Source: an uncultured bacterium (GTDB lineage: Bacteria; Bacillota; Clostridia; Oscillospirales; Acutalibacteraceae). Taken from it: a stretch of 64,000 nucleotides of DNA. Under the pieces are notes generated by a model, which saw nothing but the letters and a program-made list of their open reading frames with translations, had not been told where the DNA came from and did not search any database. The stretch is taken from NCBI GenBank assembly GCA_905215055.1, contig CAJMOH010000007.1, forward strand, positions 1 to 64,000. Reading direction: 5' to 3'. Positions 28,947-37,685 of this stretch are shown piece by piece; positions within the stretch are counted from its first letter, which is position 1; every line of letters starts with the position of its first letter. The translations under genes and the position numbers were made by a program.

Positions 28947-29273
28947 TTGGCAAAGGAGGCCATGCGCGCTGTGAGCCAAGCGGAAGAAACCGCCCAAGCC
29001 ACAGTGCGGCACGCAAAGGAGGAAGCCGGCCTGCTGCGGCGGCAGGCCGAAGCAAAAAGCCGTCAGCTGATAGACTCCGCTGTGAAGGAGGCCAAGAAAC
29101 GCGCCGAAATTCTCTATGGAGTGGCAAGGGCCGACGGCGAAAAGCGAAGGGCGGCTTTACAGGCGGACTGCCAAAAGGAGCAGGAACAGCTGCGGTCTCT
29201 GGCCCAGACACGGCAGGCCCCGCTGGCGCGAGAGGTGGAACGGATCGTGCTGGGACATTCCAGAAGGAGGTGA
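28947..29273 (+). CDS. V-type ATPase peripheral stalk subunit (G/H-like)
   Basis: A 108-residue, almost entirely helical, charged protein (EEVEDLAKEAMRAVSQAEETA pattern follows the alternating Ala/Glu/Lys heptads of stalk subunits). It should pair with subunit E to form the peripheral stalk, as NtpF does in Enterococcus hirae. The start is a TTG at 28947 with GAGGAGG 8 bases upstream. First gene of the nine-gene operon; the subunit I gene follows after 4 bases. Confidence 0.82.
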   Translation: MAKEAMRAVSQAEETAQATVRHAKEEAGLLRRQAEAKSRQLIDSAVKEAKKRAEILYGVARADGEKRRAALQADCQKEQEQLRSLAQTRQAPLAREVERIVLGHSRRR

Positions 29274-29277
29274 GGGC

Positions 29278-31293
29278 ATGGCGGTAGTCTCCATGAAGCG
29301 TTTGGAGCTTTGCGGCCTGAAGCGGGACCGCAAGGAGATTTTAGAGCTGCTTCAGAAGCGAGCGGTGGTAGAGGTGGAGCCTTCCGAGGAAGGCGAAGAG
29401 CTTTTTGCCAAGGCGGACACCTCGGGACAGTGCCAGGAATTTCTGGACAACGCCCGGCTTTTAGAGCAGGCGGTAGAGCTGCTGGACCATTACGCTCCGC
29501 CAAAGAAGGGAATGCTCTCCGCTTTGGCCGGGCGCACGCCTGTCACCCAGCGGCAGTTTGACGGTCTTTGGAAGCAAGCCCCTGCCCTGCTGGGAACAGC
29601 CAAGGAGCTGCTGGCGCTGGGAAAAGAGCGCGCCGATGGAACAGCCCAGATTCTCCGCCTGGAAGCTCAGGTGGAAAGCCTGAAGCCCTGGCTGACCCTG
29701 GACATTCCCATGAATCTGCGGGAAACGGAAAGCACCCGGGTGTTTCTGGGCGCCTTTCCCCAGGAGCTGGACGAGGCGGCCCTCAAAAACAGTCTTGCCC
29801 GGCTGCTGCCCCAGGTCGCGGGAATTGAGGCGGAGGTGCTCAGCAGCCAGCCCCAGCAGACCTGTGTGTTTGTGGTGTGCTGCAAAAGGGATGCTCCTCG
29901 GGTAGAGGAGGCTCTCCGAAGCCTGGGCTTTACCTACCCATCCCTTGTCACCGAGCAGGCGCCCCAGCAGCAGGCCAGACAGCTGGAACAGGAAATTCAG
30001 CAGGCCAGGCAGCGAAGCCAACAGCTGGAAAAGGAAATCGCGGCCCGGGCCGAAGTCAGGCAGGACCTGCTTTTGGCGGCGGACTATTACGGCGCCCGGG
30101 CGGAAAAATACCGGGTACTGGGAGAGCTGTGGCAAAGTCCTCACGCCTTTTGGCTGACGGGCTACCTGCCCGCCAGCGACGCGCCGGGGCTGCTCTCCGA
30201 GCTGGAGGGGCGGTTCTCCCTGTGGGCCGAGGCCGTAGAGCCAGGACCCGAGGAGAACCCGCCGGTCAAGCTGAAAAACGGCTTTTTTACAGAGCCGGTA
30301 GAGGGCGTGGTGGAGGGTTACAGCCTTCCTGGAAAGTTTGAGGTGGACCCCTGCCGGGTGATGGCTTTTTTCTACTATGTGCTTTTTGGGATGATGCTCT
30401 CCGACGCGGCCTATGGAATTCTGACCGTGATTGGCAGCGGGGCGGCGCTGAAGCTGTTTCCCAATATGGAGCAGAAAATGCGGAGAACCCTGCGGATGTT
30501 CCTGTTCTGCGGCATTTCCACCACGGTGTGGGGAGTGCTGTTCGGCAGCTACTTTGGGGACGCCATCCCGGTGATTGCCCGGACCTTCTTCCACACAGAG
30601 GTTACCATCCCTGCCCTGTGGTTTGAGCCGCTTTCGGACCCCATGCGGCTGCTGATCTTTTCCTTTGGCGTGGGCGTGGCCCACTTGTTCACTGGCCTGG
30701 GGGTGCAGTTTTATCAGCTGGCCAAGCAGCGAAAATACGCCGACGCCATTTACGACGTGATATTTTGGTATCTGCTGGTAGGCGGGCTGATTGTGGTGCT
30801 GCTCTCCACGGAGATTTTCCAAAACATCGCCGAGCTGCCCTTTACAGTGCCGGGACCTGTTGTGACGGTAGCAGGAGTCCTTGCGGGCATTGGCGCCGTG
30901 GGGATCTTGTTCACCGCTGGCCGGGAATCCCGAAACCCTGTGAAGCGCTTTTTAAAAGGACTTTACGGCTTGTATGGAGTGTCCAGCTATCTCAGCGATA
31001 TTTTGTCCTACTCCCGGCTGCTGGCTTTGGGACTGGCCACCAGCGTGATCTCCACCGTGTTCAACCAGCTGGGCGCCATGTTGGGCGGCAGCGTAGTGGG
31101 GGCCGTATTCTTTCTTTTAATTTTCTTGATCGGCCACTCCATGAACATGGCAATCAACCTGCTGGGCGCCTACGTTCACACCAACCGGCTGCAGTTTGTA
31201 GAGTTCTTCGGCAAATTTTACGAGGGCGGGGGCCGGGCCTATCAGCCCTTTGCCGCCAACACCAAGCATTTCCAAATTAAGGAGGAAAAATGA
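29278..31293 (+). CDS. ntpI: V-type ATPase subunit I (a-subunit)
   Basis: Membrane stator that forms the ion half-channels with the c-ring. It has 671 residues: a cytoplasmic coiled-coil half to about 355 (MAVVSMKRLELCGLKRD, then Gln/Glu-rich coils near 230-265) and a C-terminal membrane half of seven or eight helices. The conserved SYLSDILSYSRLLALGLAT contains the essential Arg facing the c-ring. Start ATG 29278 has AGGAGG 6 bases upstream. Confidence 0.95.
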   Translation: MAVVSMKRLELCGLKRDRKEILELLQKRAVVEVEPSEEGEELFAKADTSGQCQEFLDNARLLEQAVELLDHYAPPKKGMLSALAGRTPVTQRQFDGLWKQAPALLGTAKELLALGKERADGTAQILRLEAQVESLKPWLTLDIPMNLRETESTRVFLGAFPQELDEAALKNSLARLLPQVAGIEAEVLSSQPQQTCVFVVCCKRDAPRVEEALRSLGFTYPSLVTEQAPQQQARQLEQEIQQARQRSQQLEKEIAARAEVRQDLLLAADYYGARAEKYRVLGELWQSPHAFWLTGYLPASDAPGLLSELEGRFSLWAEAVEPGPEENPPVKLKNGFFTEPVEGVVEGYSLPGKFEVDPCRVMAFFYYVLFGMMLSDAAYGILTVIGSGAALKLFPNMEQKMRRTLRMFLFCGISTTVWGVLFGSYFGDAIPVIARTFFHTEVTIPALWFEPLSDPMRLLIFSFGVGVAHLFTGLGVQFYQLAKQRKYADAIYDVIFWYLLVGGLIVVLLSTEIFQNIAELPFTVPGPVVTVAGVLAGIGAVGILFTAGRESRNPVKRFLKGLYGLYGVSSYLSDILSYSRLLALGLATSVISTVFNQLGAMLGGSVVGAVFFLLIFLIGHSMNMAINLLGAYVHTNRLQFVEFFGKFYEGGGRAYQPFAANTKHFQIKEEK

Positions 31294-31294
31294 C

Positions 31295-31792
31295 ATGAAC
31301 GGCTTCGATTGGAACATCTTAGGAATTGTGTTCGCGCTGCTGGGCGGTATGCTGGCAGCTTTGATGGCTGGAATCGGCTCCGCGGTGGGCGTGGGCATGG
31401 CTGGGCAGGCCGCTGCCGGTGCTGTGACGGAAAACCCCTCCCTGTTTGGCAAGGTGCTGGTGCTGCAGCTGCTTCCCGGCACCCAGGGAATTTACGGCCT
31501 GCTGATCGGCTTTATCGTGCTGACCCAGGTGGGCATTTTGGGCGGCGATCCCAATGTGAGCGCTGTAAAGGGGCTGCTTTACCTGGCCGCCTGCCTGCCT
31601 ATGGCCGTGGTGGGCCTGGTTTCCGCCCGCTGGCAGACCAAGGCCTCTATCGCCAGTATCTCTCTGCTCTCCAAAAAGCCGGACCAGTTCGGCAAGGCCA
31701 TGACGCTGCCCGTTATGGTGGAGACCTACGCCGTGCTGGCTCTGCTGATCTCCATCCTGTCCATTTTCGGCATTGGCGGGCTGCAGGTATGA
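31295..31792 (+). CDS. ntpK: V-type ATPase subunit K (c-ring), sodium-type signature
   Basis: Proteolipid of the rotor ring: 165 residues, two fused hairpins with four membrane helices. Hairpin one carries LLPGTQGIYG (L60, T63, Q64, Y67), hairpin two RWQTKAS (Q114) and VMVETYA (E143). These match the sodium ligands L61, T64, Q65, Y68, Q110 and E139 known for E. hirae NtpK, so sodium rather than proton transport is inferred. GGAGG is 9 bases upstream and the start lies 1 base after the ntpI stop. Confidence 0.95.
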   Translation: MNGFDWNILGIVFALLGGMLAALMAGIGSAVGVGMAGQAAAGAVTENPSLFGKVLVLQLLPGTQGIYGLLIGFIVLTQVGILGGDPNVSAVKGLLYLAACLPMAVVGLVSARWQTKASIASISLLSKKPDQFGKAMTLPVMVETYAVLALLISILSIFGIGGLQV

Positions 31793-31828
31793 GCTTTTCC
31801 CCATTCACACAGGAAAGGAGTGGGATTG

Positions 31829-32443
31829 ATGACAGGGCTTGACGCCATTTTAGCAACCATCGAGGAGGACGCCCAAAACCAGGCCGCCTCTTTGCTGGAG
31901 GCTGCCCGGGAGGAGGCCAGGCAGATACTGGAAACCGCTGAAAAGGAGGCGGCACGCCAGTCTCAAGAGATTTTAGACGAAGCGCAGAGGCGGGCGGACG
32001 CTATCCGGGAACGGGCAGAGTCCGAAGGCCTGCTGGAAAAGCGGGACCAGCTTTTGCGGTGCAAGCAGCAGCTGATCCGAGAGGCGTTGAACCAGGTGTG
32101 CGCCAGCCTGGAAAACGCCCCAGCCGAGGAATATTTCTCCATCCTGCTGGAGCTGGCGGAGCGGGCCGCTCAGCCTGGAGCGGGCGTCCTGTGGCTGAAC
32201 GCCCGGGATCTGGAGCGGCTACCCAAGGATTTTCAGCAAAAGCTGGACAAAATCACTCCCCAGGGGAAAATACTCCTCTCCCCCACGCCCAAGGAGCTGG
32301 AAAGCGGATTTCTCCTGGCCTACGGTCCCATTGAAATGGACTGCACCTTCCCCTCTCTTTTCCAGGATGTGTACGATCAGCTGCGGGACGCGGCAGGGGC
32401 GATTTTATTTGCCCCCGTCCAGGAGGAAAGGGAGGCGCTATGA
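31829..32443 (+). CDS. ntpE: V-type ATPase subunit E
   Basis: Peripheral stalk subunit, 204 residues: a long N-terminal helix (about 1-85, Ala/Glu/Arg-rich) that pairs with the G/H-like subunit, then a globular C-terminal head that binds A3B3 (ESGFLLAYGPIEMDCTF). ATG 31829 has AAAGGAG 8 bases upstream; an in-frame GTG at 31820 lies inside that region. Its stop overlaps the ntpC start by four bases. Confidence 0.9.
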   Translation: MTGLDAILATIEEDAQNQAASLLEAAREEARQILETAEKEAARQSQEILDEAQRRADAIRERAESEGLLEKRDQLLRCKQQLIREALNQVCASLENAPAEEYFSILLELAERAAQPGAGVLWLNARDLERLPKDFQQKLDKITPQGKILLSPTPKELESGFLLAYGPIEMDCTFPSLFQDVYDQLRDAAGAILFAPVQEEREAL

Positions 32444-33408
32444 GCCAGGAGTATATTTACGCGGTGGCCCGGGTGCGGGCCAGGGAGGTTTTTCTTCTGG
32501 GAAAAAACGATCTGGAACGGCTGATGGCCTGCCACAGCGAAAAGGAGTGCCTGGGGGTGCTTCGGGACAAGGGCTGGGGCCGGGGAGAGCGGAGCCTTTC
32601 CGCGGAAGAGCTGCTGGCCGCGGAGGAGGAAAAAACCTGGGACTTTCTTCACGAGCTGACCCAGGACGAGGCCCCCTTCGCCCCCCTGCTGGTCCCCATA
32701 GACGGGAACAACCTGAAGGCGGCTGTCAAGTGCGCCGCAGCTCACACAGAGCCCAAAAACGTTTTTCTGCCCGGAGGGCGCTGGGATGGGGAAGCGCTCC
32801 TTGCCATGGCGCAAGAACGAGACTTCTCTCCCCTTCCCCCGGCCTTGGCGCTGGCGGCGGACCGAGCGCTTCAGACTTTTCTGCAAACGGGGGACGGACA
32901 GCTCTGCGACGTGATCCTGGACCGGGCCTGCTTGGAGGAGATTCTCCGGCTGGGAAGGGAAAGCGGTTTACCCGTGCTGGAACAGTACGGAGAATGGACC
33001 GCAGCCACAGCTGACATACAGCTGGCCTTCCGGGCGGTTAAGGCCGGGAAAAACCGGGAGTTTTTGGAGCTGGCCCTGGCTCCCTGCCAAAGCCTGGACG
33101 CGGCGGCTCTCGCCGCGGCGGCGGCATCGGGAGTAAAAAGCCTTTTGGACTATTTGGCAGCCACCCCTTACAGCCAGGGAGTCCAACGGCTGGAGCAGTC
33201 TGTCGCCGCCTTTGAAAAGTGGCGGGACGACGGAGCCATCCAGCTGCTTCGGGGCGAAAAGGCAGAGTACGAATCGGCAGGACCGCTGGTTGCCTACGCG
33301 CTGGCAAGGCGGCGGGAAATTGACGCGGCGCGGATGATCCTTTCCGGCAAGCGCAACGGCCTGGAGGACGGGAGAATCCGGGAAAGGCTGAGGGAGACCT
33401 ATGTATAA
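32440..33408 (+). CDS. ntpC: V-type ATPase subunit C (central-stalk socket, AC39-like)
   Basis: Links the c-ring to the central axle. It has 322 residues, mainly helical, with the family's opening YAVARVRAREVFLLGKNDLERLM and closing LARRREIDAARMILSGKRNGL. Translation is coupled to ntpE through an ATGA overlap and to the next gene by an 8-base overlap. Confidence 0.9.
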   Translation: MSQEYIYAVARVRAREVFLLGKNDLERLMACHSEKECLGVLRDKGWGRGERSLSAEELLAAEEEKTWDFLHELTQDEAPFAPLLVPIDGNNLKAAVKCAAAHTEPKNVFLPGGRWDGEALLAMAQERDFSPLPPALALAADRALQTFLQTGDGQLCDVILDRACLEEILRLGRESGLPVLEQYGEWTAATADIQLAFRAVKAGKNREFLELALAPCQSLDAAALAAAAASGVKSLLDYLAATPYSQGVQRLEQSVAAFEKWRDDGAIQLLRGEKAEYESAGPLVAYALARRREIDAARMILSGKRNGLEDGRIRERLRETYV

Positions 33409-33721
33409 AATTGGGGTGCTGGGAGACCGGGACAGCGTCTATGGCTTTGGCGCCTTGGGGCTGGAAGTGTTTCCTGTGGAGGAGCCGGAGGCCGGGGCCA
33501 AGCTGCTGCGGCGGCTGGCGGAAGAGGGATATGCCGTCCTCTATGTGACAGAGGCACTGTGCGCCCAAATTCCCGACGAGCTGGAGCGGCTGCGGGAACG
33601 TCCCCTGCCGGCGGTGGTGCCGATTCCGGGAATCTATGGCAACACCGGAATGGGACTCCAGCAGGTGAAACGCTCGGTGGAACAGGCGGTTGGCTCTGAC
33701 ATTCTGGCAAACGAATCCTGA
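33401..33721 (+). CDS. ntpG: V-type ATPase subunit F
   Basis: Small Rossmann-like regulator of the central axle, 106 residues: YKIGVLGDRDSVYGFGALGLEVFP at the N-terminus, IPDELERLRERPLPAVVPIPG in the middle. Named NtpG in the E. hirae scheme. It overlaps the end of ntpC by 8 bases. Confidence 0.9.
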   Translation: MYKIGVLGDRDSVYGFGALGLEVFPVEEPEAGAKLLRRLAEEGYAVLYVTEALCAQIPDELERLRERPLPAVVPIPGIYGNTGMGLQQVKRSVEQAVGSDILANES

Positions 33722-33745
33722 GAAAAGAAGCGGGTGAATCATAAA

Positions 33746-35518
33746 ATGAGCAAAGGCACCATCAAAAAGGTGGCCGGTCCCCTGGTGATTGCCAAGGGCA
33801 TGCGGGACGCCAACATGTACGATGTGGTGCGGGTCAGCGAGAAACGCTTGACCGGCGAAATCATTGAAATGCACGGAGACGAGGCCTCCATCCAGGTGTA
33901 TGAGGAAACCTCAGGCCTGGCTCCCGGGGCGCCGGTAGAATCCACTGGAGAACCGATGAGCGTAGAGCTGGGACCCGGGCTGATCGGCAGCATTTACGAC
34001 GGCATCCAGCGGCCCTTGGACGACATCATGCGAATCTCCGGGAACAACCTTCAGCGAGGCGTGGAGGTCCCCTCTCTGAAACGGGAGATAAAATGGGAAT
34101 TTGTTCCCGCCATGCGGCCCGGCGACAGCGTTGCCGCCGGAGACGTGCTGGGCGCTGTGCAAGAGACGGAGCTTGTCTCTCACAAAATCCTGGTCCCGCC
34201 GGGGCTTGTTGGCACGCTGAAGGACATCCGTTCCGGGGAATTTACCGTGACGGAGACAGTGGCTGTGGTGGAAACCCCCGACGGCCGGGAGGTCCCCCTC
34301 AGCATGATGCAGCGCTGGCCGGTGCGGAGAGGGCGGCCCTATCAAAAAAAGCTCTCCCCCAACATGCCCCTGGTGACGGGGCAGCGGGTGATTGACACCT
34401 TTTTCCCCATTGCCAAGGGCGGCGTGGCGGCGGTGCCGGGACCTTTCGGCAGCGGTAAAACCGTGGTGCAGCACCAGCTGGCCAAGTGGGCCGAGGCGGA
34501 CATTGTGGTTTACATCGGCTGCGGCGAGCGTGGCAACGAGATGACCGACGTGCTCAATGAGTTTCCCGAGCTGGTGGACCCCAAGACAGGCTACTCCCTG
34601 ATGAAGCGCACCGTGCTGATCGCCAACACCTCTGACATGCCGGTGGCAGCCCGGGAGGCCTCTATCTACACGGGCATCACCATCGCGGAGTATTTCCGGG
34701 ACATGGGGTACTCGGTGGCGCTGATGGCGGACTCCACCTCCCGGTGGGCCGAGGCCTTGCGGGAAATGTCCGGACGGCTGGAGGAAATGCCAGGCGAGGA
34801 AGGCTATCCCGCCTATCTGGGAAGCCGTCTCGCCCAGTTTTACGAGCGGGCAGGACGGGTGGTCACTTTGGGAACCCAAGAACGGGAAGGCACTCTGTCG
34901 GTGATTGGAGCGGTATCCCCTCCCGGCGGCGACATTTCCGAGCCGGTGGCCCAAGCTACCCTGCGGATTGTGAAGGTGTTCTGGGGATTGGATTCCAACC
35001 TGGCCTACAAGCGGCACTTCCCGGCCATCAACTGGCTGACCAGCTACTCCCTGTATCTGGATACTCTGGAGCCTTGGTTTGCCAGGCATGTGTCCAGCGA
35101 CTGGGTGGAGCTGCGGGCCAAGCTGATGGGGCTTTTGCAGGACGAGGCCGAGCTGGAGGAAATTGTCCAGCTGGTGGGCATGGACGCTCTTTCCGCCCCA
35201 GACCGGCTGAAGCTGGAAGCCGCCCGTTCCATCCGGGAGGACTTTTTGCATCAAAACGCCTTTGACGAGGTGGACACCTACACGCCGCTTTCCAAGCAGC
35301 ACGCCATGATGGAGCTGATTCTCAGCTATTATGAGAAAAGTCTGGCCGCCCTGGGGGACGGCGTGGGCATTGAGGCGCTGGTTTCCCTGCCTGCCCGGGA
35401 GCAGATCGGCCGGTTCAAATATGTGGAGCCGGAGCAGGTGGAGGAGCGTTATCAGGCGGTGGAGCGTCAGTTGGAGCAGGAGCTGACCCAAGCCAGAGCA
35501 GCAAAGGAGGAATTGTAA
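33746..35518 (+). CDS. ntpA: V-type ATPase catalytic subunit A
   Basis: Hydrolyses ATP in the A3B3 head. With ATG 33746 it has 590 residues: a beta-barrel N-domain (GTIKKVAGPLVIAKGM), the bulge domain near 110-190 that distinguishes A from F1-beta, Walker A GPFGSGKTVVQHQ near 235, the catalytic Glu in GCGERGNEM, and MADSTSRWAEALREMSGRLEEMPGEEGYPAYL. A GTG at 33734 in the same frame is possible; neither start has a strong Shine-Dalgarno. Confidence 0.96.
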   Translation: MSKGTIKKVAGPLVIAKGMRDANMYDVVRVSEKRLTGEIIEMHGDEASIQVYEETSGLAPGAPVESTGEPMSVELGPGLIGSIYDGIQRPLDDIMRISGNNLQRGVEVPSLKREIKWEFVPAMRPGDSVAAGDVLGAVQETELVSHKILVPPGLVGTLKDIRSGEFTVTETVAVVETPDGREVPLSMMQRWPVRRGRPYQKKLSPNMPLVTGQRVIDTFFPIAKGGVAAVPGPFGSGKTVVQHQLAKWAEADIVVYIGCGERGNEMTDVLNEFPELVDPKTGYSLMKRTVLIANTSDMPVAAREASIYTGITIAEYFRDMGYSVALMADSTSRWAEALREMSGRLEEMPGEEGYPAYLGSRLAQFYERAGRVVTLGTQEREGTLSVIGAVSPPGGDISEPVAQATLRIVKVFWGLDSNLAYKRHFPAINWLTSYSLYLDTLEPWFARHVSSDWVELRAKLMGLLQDEAELEEIVQLVGMDALSAPDRLKLEAARSIREDFLHQNAFDEVDTYTPLSKQHAMMELILSYYEKSLAALGDGVGIEALVSLPAREQIGRFKYVEPEQVEERYQAVERQLEQELTQARAAKEEL

Positions 35519-36891
35519 TGCCAAAGGAATACCGGACCATTCAGGAAGTGGCAGGACCTCTGATGCTGGTGAAGGGCGTAGAGGGCGTAGCCTATGACGA
35601 GCTGGGGGAAATTGAGCTCTTCAACGGGGAGCGCCGCCGGTGCAAGGTACTGGAGATCAACGAGGGCAACGCCCTGGTTCAGCTGTTTGAAAGCTCCACA
35701 GGCATCAACCTGGAGAGCAGCAAGGTGCGTTTTCTGGGCAGAAGCATGGAGCTGGGCGTCAGCGCCGACATGCTGGGACGGGTATTCGACGGCCTGGGCC
35801 GGCCCATTGACGGCGGGCCGGAGATTCTTCCCGACAAGCGGGCGGACATAAACGGTCTGCCCATGAACCCTGCTGCCCGGAATTATCCCCAGGAATTTAT
35901 CCAGACAGGAGTTTCCGCCATTGACGGGCTGAACACCCTGGTGCGGGGACAAAAGCTGCCCATCTTCTCCGCCAGCGGTCTTCCCCACGCCCAGCTGGCG
36001 GCCCAGATTGCCCGACAGGCCAAGGTCCGCGGCACGGAGGAGCCTTTCGCCGTGGTGTTTGCCGCCATGGGTATCACCTTTGAGGAGTCGGACTTTTTTG
36101 TGAAGAGTTTCCAGGAGACGGGGGCCATTGACCGGACAGTGCTGTTTGTAAACCTGGCCAACGACCCGGCGGTAGAGCGTATCGCCACCCCCCGCATGGC
36201 TCTTACCGCGGCGGAGCACCTGGCCTTTGAAAAGGGTATGCATGTGCTGGTGATCCTGACGGACATCACCAACTACGCCGACGCTCTGCGAGAGGTCTCC
36301 GCCGCCCGGAAGGAAGTGCCCGGCCGGCGGGGGTATCCCGGCTATATGTACACAGACCTGGCCTCCCTGTACGAGCGGGCGGGCCGGCAGAAGGGAAAAT
36401 CCGGTTCCATCACCCTGATCCCCATTTTGACCATGCCCGAGGACGACAAAACCCACCCCATTCCCGACCTGACTGGGTATATCACCGAGGGGCAGATCAT
36501 CCTCAGCCGGGAGCTGTACCGGAAGAACATCGCCCCGCCCATCGACGTGCTGCCCTCTTTGTCCCGGTTAAAGGACAAGGGCATTGGCGAGGGAAAAACC
36601 CGGAAGGACCACTCTGCCACCATGAACCAGCTATTCGCCGCCTATGCCCGAGGCAAGGAGGCCAAAGAGCTGATGGTGGTTTTGGGAGAGGCGGCGCTGA
36701 CGGACATCGACAAGCTGTACGCCCAGTTCGCCGACACCTTTGAAAAGGAGTACGTCTCTCAGGGCTATCGGACAGACCGCTCCATTGAGGCAACGTTGGA
36801 TCTGGGCTGGAAGCTGCTGCGGATTCTCCCCAGAAGCGAGCTGAAGCGCATCAGCGACAGGCTTTTGGACGAGTATTACGGAAAGGTGTGA
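35518..36891 (+). CDS. ntpB: V-type ATPase non-catalytic subunit B
   Basis: Alternates with subunit A in the head. It has 457 residues and lacks a functional P-loop, as expected (GLPHAQLAAQIARQA in its place). LTDITNYADALREVSAARKEVPGRRGYPGYMYTDLA and the Arg-finger region SLSRLKDKGIGEGKTRKDH are conserved. Its ATG overlaps the ntpA stop (TAATG). Confidence 0.96.
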   Translation: MPKEYRTIQEVAGPLMLVKGVEGVAYDELGEIELFNGERRRCKVLEINEGNALVQLFESSTGINLESSKVRFLGRSMELGVSADMLGRVFDGLGRPIDGGPEILPDKRADINGLPMNPAARNYPQEFIQTGVSAIDGLNTLVRGQKLPIFSASGLPHAQLAAQIARQAKVRGTEEPFAVVFAAMGITFEESDFFVKSFQETGAIDRTVLFVNLANDPAVERIATPRMALTAAEHLAFEKGMHVLVILTDITNYADALREVSAARKEVPGRRGYPGYMYTDLASLYERAGRQKGKSGSITLIPILTMPEDDKTHPIPDLTGYITEGQIILSRELYRKNIAPPIDVLPSLSRLKDKGIGEGKTRKDHSATMNQLFAAYARGKEAKELMVVLGEAALTDIDKLYAQFADTFEKEYVSQGYRTDRSIEATLDLGWKLLRILPRSELKRISDRLLDEYYGKV

Positions 36892-36897
36892 TAGCCG

Positions 36898-37557
36898 GTG
36901 GCGGAACGTTTACAGGTAAATCCCACCCGTATGGAGCTGACCCGCCTGAAGAAAAAGCTCAACACCGCCACCCGGGGCCACAAGCTGCTGAAGGATAAGC
37001 GGGATGAGCTGATGCGGCAGTTTTTGGACCGGGTGCGGGAAAACCGCAGGCTCCGTTTGGAGGTGGAGGCTGGAATCAAGGCGGCAAACCAGGAATTTCT
37101 GCTGGCGCGGGCCAGCATGCAGGACGCCGCCCTGAACACGGCGCTGCTGGCGCCCAAGCAGCGGGTCAGCCTGGAGTGCGAGGTGGAAAACGTCATGAGC
37201 GTGGAGGTGCCAAGGTTCACCTTCCACACCAGAACGCCGGAGCAGGGCGACATGTTCTCCTATGGCTTTGCCTTCACCTCAGGGGATCTGGACGGGGCTG
37301 TGGAGGCTCTGGCGGCGGTGTTTCCCGCCATGCTGCGGCTGGCGGAGAGCGAAAAGGCCTGCCAGCTGATGGCGGCGGAAATTGAAAAAACCCGCCGGCG
37401 GGTCAACGCCCTGGAGCATGTGATGATTCCCCAGCTGCAGGAGACGATTCGCTACATCACCATGAAGCTGGATGAAAATGAGCGCTCCACCCAGGTGCGG
37501 CTGATGAAGGTGAAGGACATGATGCTTCAGCAGGCCCACGGGTATGAAACCTTCTAA
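36898..37557 (+). CDS. ntpD: V-type ATPase subunit D (central axle)
   Basis: The coiled-coil rotor shaft, 219 residues: N-terminal NPTRMELTRLKKKLNTATRGHKLLKDKRDELM and a C-terminal coil with RRVNALEHVMIPQLQETIRYI, both family signatures. GTG start. Last gene of the operon; terminator 18 bases after the stop. Confidence 0.94.
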   Translation: MAERLQVNPTRMELTRLKKKLNTATRGHKLLKDKRDELMRQFLDRVRENRRLRLEVEAGIKAANQEFLLARASMQDAALNTALLAPKQRVSLECEVENVMSVEVPRFTFHTRTPEQGDMFSYGFAFTSGDLDGAVEALAAVFPAMLRLAESEKACQLMAAEIEKTRRRVNALEHVMIPQLQETIRYITMKLDENERSTQVRLMKVKDMMLQQAHGYETF

Positions 37558-37574
37558 GCGCACTTTGGCAAGGA

Positions 37575-37599
37575 AAAGAGCTGGAAACAGCTCTTTTTT
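37575..37599 (+). terminator. Terminator of the V-ATPase operon
   Basis: A 9-bp stem with GAAA tetraloop (37575-37583 with 37588-37596) and a run of seven T residues at 37593-37599. Confidence 0.92.
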
Positions 37600-37607
37600 C
37601 TTTGCCC

Positions 37608-37636
37608 TTTGCTTTTCCGCGGGTTCGTGGTATAAT
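37608..37636 (+). promoter_or_regulatory. Extended -10 promoter of the transglutaminase-like gene
   Basis: TGGTATAAT (hexamer 37631-37636) with a weak TTTGCT -35 at 37608-37613, 17-bp spacer. Confidence 0.65.
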
Positions 37637-37685
37637 CGTGGAAAGGAAAAATCAGCCCGGCTGCCGGGTACAGGAGGAATCCCCT

